DNA of 64,000 nt. It comes from Cepaea hortensis. Its lineage: Eukaryota; Mollusca; Gastropoda; Stylommatophora; Helicidae. The notes beneath the pieces are model-generated. The model was not told the DNA's origin, did not search any database, and worked only from the letters and a program-made list of their open reading frames with translations. This document shows positions 12,480-20,913 of the stretch, one piece after another (positions within the stretch are counted from its first letter, which is position 1; the number at the start of each line of letters is the position of its first letter). The position numbers and the translations under genes are program-made. Location: the NCBI GenBank assembly GCA_963921405.1, contig OY992892.1, positions 53,344,299 through 53,408,298 of the forward strand, read 5' to 3'.

Positions 12480-12672
12480 CTCAGGAAATAAATGACCGTA
12501 GACCCCGAGGTAGACCAAGAAGGCGGTGGAGAGATAATACATGTACAGACCTACAAGCACTTGGAATCAACGACTGGCAAGAGAAGGTCCACCAGAGAGA
12601 CGAATGGAGACAGATTGTATTTGCAGCAAAGAACCTCAATGGCTCGGAACGCTGAAGAAGAAGAAGAAGAAT
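12480..12672 (+). pseudogene. LINE 3' end fragment (C-terminal tail plus GAA repeats)
   Basis: A short frame reads RPRGRPRRRWRDN, then DLQALGIN and RDEWRQIVFAAK. This is the basic C-terminal signature common to RTE/Jockey-type LINE ORF2 proteins. It ends in GAAGAAGAAG repeats (about 12653-12671), which look like the element's tail. Only about 190 bp survive, so the clade cannot be fixed. Confidence 0.7.
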
Positions 12673-13184
12673 TACATGATGTCATCAAAAAATGTGCTCC
12701 ACAGTCCATCGTGAAGCAATATGCGGAGAATGGCTGTCGTCTGCTGGAGTCATTCTTTGCACTCCAAACAGAATGGTTAATTCATAAAAACAGACACGTT
12801 GCAGAAGGTATTTGACAATATGAAGAGACGTGTACAGTTATGTCTTGAAGCCCGTGGTGGGCATTTCTATCACCTGTTATAATTAATACTTCATCGGTAC
12901 TTTCCAGCTCCCCCAAAACAGCGTTAGACCATAGCAGTGACCATTGTAACTAATTCAATGGCGTTTTCAGCACATTTTTTGATGACATCGTGTACTTCAT
13001 TTTTCAAATTCGTTCTACAAACAAAGTGTAGTGAGACTTTACAAACACCCTTTACTTTTACCTTGCAGCTAGGACCCCAGACTACTGTCTCGGTTGTCTT
13101 GTGATTGAATCCCCATGGAGGCAGGGGATGCTTTAAAATTTACTCCCAAGTCGACACAGTCCAGAATGTGTACCAGGATACGTT
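12673..13184. other. No recognisable feature
   Basis: No gene or known repeat that I can support before the SINE. Confidence 0.4.
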
Positions 13185-13410
13185 ATGGAAGTTCGAAAGT
13201 TGTGCGTTCGATTCCGGGCCGCGTCCTTCGGTTCACGAGTGCGTTTTTTTTGTGTGGAGACTCCTGGGGATCGCCGCTGGAGCTACGGAGTTCGTGCTTT
13301 GTGATACGCTTTCGGCAGTTCGCTTCGGACAGAAACTGTGTCATATGGGATAAAACCCGGTGGAATGAATACGAACCTATCGCCTTTTTAGCGACTTTTT
13401 TTTTAAGTTA
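13185..13410 (+). mobile_element. tRNA-derived SINE, family A, copy 2 (head damaged)
   Basis: Shares with copy 1 the B-box region CGATTCCGGGCCGCGTCC, then GGAGACTCCTG, GGAGTTCGTGC, CATATGGGATAAAACCCGG and a T-rich end. The A-box side is diverged or replaced. Left boundary approximate. Confidence 0.8.
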
Positions 13411-13492
13411 TAGGAGTTAAAGGCGACCGGTGTGATACTTACCACATCTCTACCTAGGGTGGTAATTGGTCATCAAATATACGAGATTCAGT

Positions 13493-13542
13493 TAGTTATT
13501 TAGTTAGTTAGTTAGTTAGTTAGTTAATTAGTTAGTTAGGTG

Positions 13543-13575
<33 letters not shown>

Positions 13576-13611
13576 GTAGTTAGGTGGTTAATTGGTTAGT
13601 TAGTTGGTTAG

Positions 13612-13643
<32 letters not shown>

Positions 13644-13859
13644 TTAGTTAGTTAATTAGTTGGTTAGTTGGTTAGGTGGTTAAGTGGTTAATTGGTTAGT
13701 TAGTTAGTTAGTTAGTTGGTTGGTTGATTGGTTGGTTGGTTGGTTGGTTGGTCGGTCGGTCGGTCGGTCGGTCGGTCGGTCGGTCGGTCGGTCGGTCAGT
13801 CAGTCAGTCAGTCAGTCAGTCAGTCAGTCAGTCAGTCAGTCAGTTAGTTAGTTAGTTAG

Positions 13860-13899
<40 letters not shown>

Positions 13900-13900
13900 C
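13493..13900. repeat. Compound tetranucleotide array GTTA / GGTT / GGTC / AGTC
   Basis: About 400 bp of 4-bp units in ordered blocks: GTTA with scattered GGTT, then GGTT, then GGTC (about 12 units), then AGTC (about 11 units), then GTTA again. It directly abuts the 3' end of the minus-strand I-like LINE fragment, in the position of that element's tetranucleotide tail. Confidence 0.92.
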
Positions 13901-14275
13901 GAAAGGTCATAATCATTGCATATTGAACCATTCAGTCTATAAGTGCTCGGATCACCTCCACAGCAAATCCCGCAGCGTGTAGCGGCTTACGACGCCAGTT
14001 CTGTGTTGGTTTACTAATCCTCTTTCGCTTCAAGCGCAGTGTTCTTGTTTGGCCACACCTCTTTTAACTTGCTGTTCTCGCAGTCTGGCCATGGTTGTAG
14101 ATTCACAGTCATCACTTGGGTCTCGTAAACGACTTACGTCTCGTAGAGCATTCAGAATGTATGCTTGGTCTATGACTCGTCCGCCTTCCACAATAGCCTT
14201 ATCTGCAAGTCTGTCAGCCTGCTCATTTCATTGCACACCTGCATGCCCTGGAACAAAAATGAAACTAATCTTTGC

Positions 14276-15796
14276 CAGGCTTGTCCATGGGACACATTTT
14301 TCAGTCCCATTCCCATCCCATCCCACGGTCATTTTGCCTGTCCCATCACAAGGGCTTAACATGGGATTTCCATGATAATACTAATATGGAATACAGTTGA
14401 AATAAAATTATGAAATTTATGAAAGTTTAGGGTTAGTGTCTACTAAATAGGACTACATGGACAAAGAGACATGTAAAACAACAGAATTTATTAATTTTAA
14501 TATTCAAGAGTATTTTATTAAAACAAAGTTTAATCTAAATATGACAATTCTGTGTCACTCTGACACTCTCATTCTGTTTCAGAGTCACTCTGTTCATTCA
14601 GCACATTATCAATTTCCTGCTGATCAATTATTTCTAATAATTCAGTTAATCCAGGTAATCTCTGAACCATTTCCGCAATTTTCATCTTACTTGCAAATCT
14701 GATATACACAGAGTTTATAACGAGAGTTGGTAGCATCCGTTTTCGTAACTTGCTCAACAACAATCCAGCTGCACTAAATAAGTGCTCTACTGCCGCTGAG
14801 GTCACTGGTATGGCCAAGACAATTTTCGCACTTGCTGTTAGCAGTGGAAACCTATGTTCATTTTTCCAATAATTTAATGGTTGTGATGTTGGTTGCCGTA
14901 ATTTTTAAAACATGGTGACTTCATCCTCAAGGCATTTGTTTCTGGGGTCATCAAACTTAATTGTTTTGTTTTGGTGGAGGATCAAAAACTAAATCAAAAT
15001 CACTTTTCGGCTTTTGTTCTACAACTCCTGCTACTTCACATACAGCAGACGATTCAGAAGAAAGATTTAAATCTTTGATGAATGAAATAACAGTTGGAAC
15101 AACAGACTTAGAAAAAGCGATCCAATCATTGGCTCATTTATTGGTGTTCACATTCACTTTCTTCTTAGTAACAACTGACTAAACCATGTCTTCTATTTTG
15201 GCTTTGATGTCAACTCCAGTAAGGAATGCTGCAGTAACTGCCAAAGAACTGCCGCAATATGGTCAAAGTTTTTCTCCAAACATTTTCTGAAAGTTCTGAC
15301 AATATTTCTTCACCATGCTGCTGGAAGTTTCTTCATCAATATTAACAATAACTTTGTACAACTGATAGTCTAGGAGGAAGTATAACAGCAAAATTAAATG
15401 AGATGTAGTACCATCAATTTCTAGTTTGTCAAAAAACGTTTCCTTTAATCTGAACAATATTCGTATTGTGGTTTAAGAATTCTTCATCATCTTCATTATA
15501 GTAATGCCTGTAATTGTTTTTTTAAATGGGCATTGAAACGTTGGTAATATGATCGCATGCGCACATTTATTAATTTATCTGGTGTCCCACCACGAGATAA
15601 AGAATTTATACAAGTATATAAAGAAAAAAGGAAGGATAAAAGGCTTTAAAAAGTGTTTTTTTAAAGTTGCTATGACATGGCTACTGTCCCATGTGTCCCA
15701 TGGGAAATACAAATGTTTGCTGTCCCGTCCCATCGCATCCCATGTTACGTTTCCCATGGGATTCCCATGGGAATCCCATTCCCATGGACAAGCCTG
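14276..15796 (-). mobile_element. hAT DNA transposon, internally deleted, with 8 bp TSD
   Basis: Terminal inverted repeats CAGGCTTGTCCATGGG start at 14276 and end at 15796. Exact 8 bp duplications ATCTTTGC flank it (14268-14275 and 15797-15804), the hallmark of hAT. The first and last 100-130 bp are packed with CCCAT/ATGGG motifs, likely transposase-binding sites. A decayed transposase lies on the minus strand. It sits in the RNase H region of an I-like LINE. Confidence 0.95.
14569..14890 (-). pseudogene. hAT transposase C-terminal dimerisation domain remnant
   Basis: The minus frame reads PLNYWKNEHRFPLLTASAKI, then AIPVTSAAVEHLFSAAG, then LSKLRKRMLP. This is the conserved hATC dimerisation block at the C-terminus of hAT transposases, which bind the element's terminal repeats and cut it out. 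The frame ends 82 codons after the internal Met at 14817. Upstream, a second possible piece (15457-15263) is too diverged to place. The BED zinc finger and most of the catalytic domain are not visible, so this copy is non-autonomous. Confidence 0.88.
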
Positions 15797-16061
15797 ATCT
15801 TTGCCAGCCGTGACTGCTACAGAGACAGCAACCACTCTCTTCGGACCCACCATATCTCTATCTTCCTGAGCATACTCATTGAGTCACTAAGGAAACATGC
15901 CCAAGTGAATGTCTGTGTCTCGAACCATGTTATTGCTTTACTTACTGCCATGACTTCCATAGGCAGGCTACTTGTGGTCAAAGCAAAAGCACCAGAATCT
16001 TCCTTCATAATTCTCCCCCCTTAAAGGCCCATTAACTTCTCACTCCTCGAACGACCGACCC

Positions 16062-16062
16062 A

Positions 16063-16104
<42 letters not shown>

Positions 16105-16107
16105 TGT

Positions 16108-16144
<37 letters not shown>

Positions 16145-16160
16145 TATATATATATATATA
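16062..16160. repeat. (TG)n/(TA)n array at the edge of a LINE fragment
   Basis: About 38 TG units with a few TATG variants, then a TA run. On the minus strand it joins directly to the TDGSV codons of the I-like RNase H domain. Confidence 0.95.
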
Positions 16161-16494
16161 GACTAGCACCATATACTTATTATACATCAAGGCGTGCGAG
16201 AGAGAGTGCTTTACTTTTGTAATCACCTTTGGCTGCTGGGTCGTAGATGATGCTCCTTTACTGATTCGGTGCCAAACAAACAGTAGGGTTGGACCAATCA
16301 TGGTGCACAATCATCACATGAACAAGTATTATCATGTAAATGCCCGTTCACTCAGCAATGAATTTAAGGAAGATATCACGGAATAAAACAAATAACACGA
16401 CGGCACTGGTTAGCGATATATAATCCTTCTGTCCAAATGGGAGGTTACATTTGGCGATATGTTATCCTTCTGCACTGAATCATTTGCGTGTGTT
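16161..16494. other. No recognisable feature
   Basis: No match to the LINE upstream of TDGSV is seen here, so the LINE copy is truncated at the array. Confidence 0.45.
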
Positions 16495-16725
16495 GTATTC
16501 TTAATTAAATTACTAATAGAATTCTTGTTTAAATGACTACTAGAATTCTAGATTAAATGACTAATAGAATTCTTGATTAAATGACTAATAGAATTCTTGA
16601 TTAAATGACTAATATAATTCTTGATTAAATGGCTTATATAATTCTCGATTAAATGACTAATAGAGTTCTTGATGAAATGACTAATAGAATTCTTGATGAA
16701 ATGACTACTAGAATTGAATTCATAA
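16495..16725 (+). repeat. 24 bp minisatellite
   Basis: About nine units of GAATTCTTGATTAAATGACTAATA with point variants, each carrying an EcoRI-like GAATTC in most units. Confidence 0.95.
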
Positions 16726-16782
16726 TTGAACTCATCTTTTTATTTGAGATATTTAATTATATTCGATATCCCAAGCCACTGC

Positions 16783-16955
16783 TGGGCTCCCTGGCCTAGG
16801 TGTTAGCGACTTTCTCCGTAATAACGTTTATCCACGTGAGCAAATGCAGCTGCGCGAGAATCGGTGGCGGTTCTCGTCGTGCCCGTTACTTACGGGGTAT
16901 GTGAGCAACACCTTTAGAAAATAATGGCAAACTACTAAGCGTAATCTTGCCAATA
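16783..16955 (+). mobile_element. tRNA-derived SINE, family C, copy 1
   Basis: A-box-like TGGCCTAGGTGTTAGCG at about 16789, weak B box CGGTTCTCGTCG at about 16868, and a 3' end GGCAAACTACTAAGCGTAAT. The same order occurs in two minus-strand copies at 60.6-61.1 kb. Confidence 0.75.
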
Positions 16956-17289
16956 AATGAACAACAGCGGTAACATACTGGCTTTGACGGCTATGTCCTG
17001 TAATAAGATATGCACACACAAAAAATCCCAAGCAACTATTTTACTAAATGATCTACGTATTTTTCTCCTGTTGAGTTGCTGATATATAATCATTCTTAAG
17101 TAGCTTGTATTCTGCACAATCTGAATTGTTTTGCCATGTATATTTATGTCAGTTATTCTGTTTTTGACAGTTGCCTTTACTTAATACCAGTCCCAACGAT
17201 ATGGCTGCATTTTATGTCCCAATGATATGGCTGCAATTTTGCCACCCACTGTAATACGTTGATTATCTGTATCAATATTTTCTCATATA
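16956..17289. other. No recognisable feature
   Basis: Two short direct repeats (TGATATGGCTGCA near 17201 and 17225) and otherwise nothing I can name. Confidence 0.4.
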
Positions 17290-17640
17290 ATTTCAGGGAG
17301 ATTTTACCCTGTTCTCCTTTTGGTAGCGTCATTAACATTTGGTGATGATTTTGATATATTTTACCTTGTCTTCAATATGGTAGCATCATTACTATTTGCT
17401 GATGATTAAAGAGATGTTACCCTGTCTTCCTTGTGGTAGCAACGTTAACATTTGCTGATGATAATTTTGAGAGATTTTACCCCGTCCTCCATAAGGTAGC
17501 ATCGTTAACATTTGGTGATTATTTGTGAGATTTTACCTTGCCCTCAATACTTAGCAACATTAACATTGGCTAATGATAATAATTTTGAGAGATTTTACCC
17601 TGTCATTCATATGGTAGCATCATTAACATTTGGGGATAAT
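17290..17640 (+). repeat. ~58 bp degenerate minisatellite
   Basis: Six imperfect units, each of the form GAGATTTTACCCTGTC, then TGGTAGCATCATTAAC, then ATTTGGTGATGATAA. Confidence 0.9.
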
Positions 17641-17984
17641 TTGAAAATACTTCCGGTAAAATGGCGACGGAGGAGCTGTGTTTTTCGTAGAAAGACGCTG
17701 TTGTGTTTTTCTGTGGAGGATGTAGTGTATTTCGTAACCGTTTTCGGAAAGTTCTCATAAGAAACCAAGGAAGGCAGGTGGGGGTGTAATTTTTAAGACA
17801 GAGATAGTGGTTGGTTATGGTCTCAAGTTTCGCGACAGCAGACAGAAAATTTATTTAAGGAGAGAATGGCTATGGTCACAAACCAGTATGGTCACTGCCA
17901 GAAAAGAAAGCAGCGGCAAACTAACTTCTTTAAAGATACCTAGTTCATCGTGATTCGTAAATTCACAGAACGTCACAAGTGGAT

Positions 17985-18946
17985 AGCAACGTTGAAATTG
18001 GCAACATGGAATGTTCGTACTTTAAGCGCAGGTGGAATATTGTATAACATTAATCAAGAAATTGAAAGAGAGAATATTAACATCTTACGAAACGGGTGAG
18101 ATGAGATGGAAAGGGACAGGAATAAAGACAGGGGAGGATTTTAATATTATATGCTCTGGAGGGGAGGAAAAGCAAAGAGATGTAGCAATTATCTTGGATT
18201 TGGAAACGTCAAAATCTGTTAAAGAATATTGGGCAGTGTCAGACAGGGTTCTGTTGGCAAAGTTAATCGGCAGACATTTTGACATAAACGTCATTTGAAT
18301 ATATGCACCGACGAGAGAAAGCAGTGAAGATAGTGTTGAGGAATTTGTATAATGACATGGAGAATGCTTTGAAGGCATGTACAAATTCAGAAATATACAT
18401 CATAATGAGAGACTTTAATCATAACGTAGGAAATCAAAAGGATGGATGTACAGTAGAATGGGCAAAAGAGCATTCACTGATTGTCAGAAACATCTGGTTT
18501 AAGCAACATCCAAGAATATTATGGACATGGAGGAGTCCTGACAGCATGATTATACACAAGATTGATTACATCCTGATTAGCAGAAGGTGACGAAATACGT
18601 TAACAGTCGCAAAAATGCAGACTGTTACAGTTCCAAATGCAGACTGTTACAGTGATCACAGACTTATTATGGGCACATTAAAAGTTAAGGAAAGTCAAGT
18701 AGAAACACCAGGAAACACTAAATTGTGTCTGTGAACATTAAAATAAATGACAAAGCAATACAAAACAATTTTAACATAGAAATAAAGAACAGATTAGATA
18801 TATTGTCTGATCTAGATATTTTATTTCAATGATATGGATGACCAATAGGAAATGTTGAAGTATTAAACCAGTTTGGCTGAAGAAACAACTATTCCAACAT
18901 TAAAGAAAGTAGGTCGTAAGAAATGGATGACTGAAGAAATTATACA
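17985..18946 (+). pseudogene. RTE-like LINE, endonuclease half
   Basis: Exonuclease-endonuclease-phosphatase (AP-endonuclease-like) domain, which nicks target DNA to prime reverse transcription. Readable with frameshifts: KLATWNVRTLSAGG (about 17993), then GGEEKQRDVAIILD, VSDRVLLAKLIGRHFDIN, a second frame from 18303 with IYIIMRDFNHNVGNQKDG (about 18395; MRDFNHNVG replaces the expected M-G-D-F-N), WFKQHPRILWTW and IDYILISRR (about 18565). It ends GRKKWMTEEIIQL at the insertion point. The catalytic Asp of the GDFN motif is retained, but the reading frame is broken. The match resembles the widespread craniofacial-development-protein-2-like/RTE type. Confidence 0.88.
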
Positions 18947-19113
18947 GTTGAGTTGCATTGAGTTAAGAACCGACATCACTACACTCAGGACATTCCCATA
19001 AGTTCTCCGCCCCCTCTTTCAACAGGTAGAGAAGAGTCATACTACTAATCGTTCCCAACGCTATCTGATTAAAAGTTCTCCTGGTCTTCCCTCTCAGTTT
19101 TGAGATTCTTCCA
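18947..19113 (-). pseudogene. I-like LINE, extreme C-terminus and tail
   Basis: Minus frame KTRRTFNQIALGTISS, then LLKEGAENLWECPECSDVGS and a stop, aligning to RRTYNQIATGTIGVG...ERLWECP of the 9.4 kb copy. This is the downstream piece separated from the rest of its RNase H domain (36.6 kb) by 17.4 kb of two LTR elements. Confidence 0.88.
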
Positions 19114-19704
19114 TGTCAAAGACTCGACCGCATCCCCTCCGCCAGGAAGAGCAGTCAATCTTAAAGAGGCCAGGAGGTGATACGGTGCCCGAGGTAAGGG
19201 CAGGGGTGATGAGGTAATGGGAGATGGGTTAACCATTCCCTCATGAGACACGCAGGCGATGTTCAGAGAGTTAGCACTCTAATCACGATGACATCACGCC
19301 TCGTGGTAGCCACAGAGGAGTTGAGTATACACTCAACGTACCACGTCTGCCATCAGCGTGCCAGGTGAGGTAACACGCACCAAGGTGAAGGTCAATCTAC
19401 GTGGTGTGTGACCACGGGATGAAAGATTGTCAGACGGGAGGACAGGACTTGTAGTGTGCACTTCGTTAGAGTAGCGATAGGGTTTCTTGTGTTTATTTGT
19501 ATAGAAAGTTAGCATAGGGGTTAGCAGCTCGTGATAGATAATACTGTGGCTTTATGTTGTGTGTTTCAATAGCGACTGTTCACTGATTGTAGCGAGCCAA
19601 CGGCAATAAAATGTACCATTTATTTTCCTCGCACACGACTTGCAAGTTGTCTTGTATGGTGTGCCAGAAGTACCCGATGATGCCTGTCAGTTGAGTTGTT
19701 GACA
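19114..19704 (+). repeat. 5' LTR of element A
   Basis: Begins TGTCAAAG and ends TTGACA. A polyadenylation signal AATAAA lies at 19605-19610. Base-for-base identical to the 3' LTR as far as I can read. Confidence 0.97.
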
Positions 19705-19718
19705 GGCAAGGGTAATTG

Positions 19719-19740
19719 TGGTGTCAAGAAGTGAAGCTTG
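19719..19740 (+). promoter_or_regulatory. Candidate primer-binding site (tRNA-Leu-like), element A
   Basis: TGGTGTCAAGAAGTGAAG begins 14 nt after the LTR end. It resembles the complement of a tRNA-Leu 3' end (TGGTGTCAGAAGTGGG from known Leu-primed elements). The following GCTTGAAC could pair into the T loop. The 14 nt offset is unusual for gypsy elements. Confidence 0.6.
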
Positions 19741-20913
19741 AACGAAAAGTTCAAGCTAATCCACTCATCCACGGGCTCCAGACTAGGGGTTAATTTTTGT
19801 AGTAACGGTAATTTGTGCAGACAAGTGCAATTTGCAGGCTAGAAATGTGCCTATCGTGACGAAATAGTGTAGAAATGTGCTTATAAAATGTTTATTTAAT
19901 GAAATCATGTATTCTTCAAAGCTGTAAGTACTAATATTCTTATTTTCTTTTATTGATTTATATATTTACCAATTTATTCTTGAATAAGCACCAAACATGA
20001 TTCAAAGCGGAGCGATACACTGTCAGCCGACAATATCGATTTTTGAAAACTAAAAATAGCGCTGCGCCTGTGACGTAGAATGATTGACAAACAGTTGTTC
20101 GGCGTCATTAGCATAAAGCAGTCAATTGTTTACAAGATCGCTTAGCGGCGGCTAGCCTGAATCTGTGCTTGATATTATTTATTATTTGTTTATTTAAATT
20201 ACTAAATGAATATATTTATTTATTTAAACATTATTATGTTATTTATATTTATTTAAAAGCAGTTATTCATATTTTTGGTTCTATTTTCTCTTTGTTAATC
20301 GTCACAATGGAACTATTTTCGGCCTAGCATACGAGACGTGGCTGCACAACGCGTACAGAAATTAACTAGGTTAGTAACGAAAGGCAATTACTGTTTAGAA
20401 CAAAGACAGGACAGTGACATTAAATTTAATTAATACATGTTCTAGTTGTTCGTGAGTCTGTCATTGTCTAAGTCATTGTCCTTAGTTGTCAAGTAAATCA
20501 TATCGTGCAATCAGCGTGTTTACTACTGCCCTACATATCAGAGGGCAAATAACAGCTGAGTACATACGCCGATGTGCCAAATATAGTGTCCTACGTACGA
20601 AACGTGTCTCCACCCCAAAGTACCAAACAAGGTGACCTGTGTCAACGGAGTTCCGTTCCCTGATTCTCGGGAACATTTAGTTGAGTATACCTATATGTTT
20701 GGCATGCATTGTGATTAATAGTGCATCTCTTTTTCAGCTTGTGATACACTATCATATTTTGTGCTCTGATTTTCCAACATTAAAATTTTGTGCAGCATAT
20801 AAACTGGAAATAAAATTAAGATTCCTTAACAAGGAACAAATATAGAACATCATAGAGACATAGCTAAATAAACAAAGTAGTCCAGATTAACGCTAGCTAA
20901 AGTACTAAACAGC
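19741..20913 (+). other. 5' untranslated leader of element A
   Basis: AT-rich non-coding leader between primer site and gag start. No upstream frame of note on the plus strand. The first ATG of the polyprotein frame at 20914 follows an A-rich context (AACAGCATGG). Confidence 0.7.

Larger units (their letters stand above)
13905..16062 (-). pseudogene. I-like LINE RNase H fragment, split by a hAT element
   Basis: Reading minus from 16062: TDGSVVRGVR, SSLPMEVMAVSKAITWF, LSDSMSML, RREWLLSL, then the hAT insertion. It continues as FIFVPGHAGVQ, NEQADRLADKAIVEGG and NQHRTG down to about 13915. The order matches the 9.4 kb copy. Deleting 14276-15796 and one copy of the 8 bp target duplication restores a continuous alignment across the PGHAG region. 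Several stops and frameshifts make it non-functional. Its 5' side stops at a CA/TG array immediately before the first catalytic Asp, and its 3' side runs into the tetranucleotide array. Confidence 0.85.

Noticed and set aside
13493..13900. TTAGG-like telomeric repeat
   Set aside because: Units are 4 bp (TTAG and variants), not TTAGG or TTAGGG, and blocks drift in sequence.
16495..16725. CRISPR-like array of regular repeats
   Set aside because: The 24 bp units are contiguous without unique spacers; the sequence is animal DNA.
19333..19515. 60-codon frame repeated at 28163-28345
   Set aside because: Antisense frame inside the two identical LTRs of element A.
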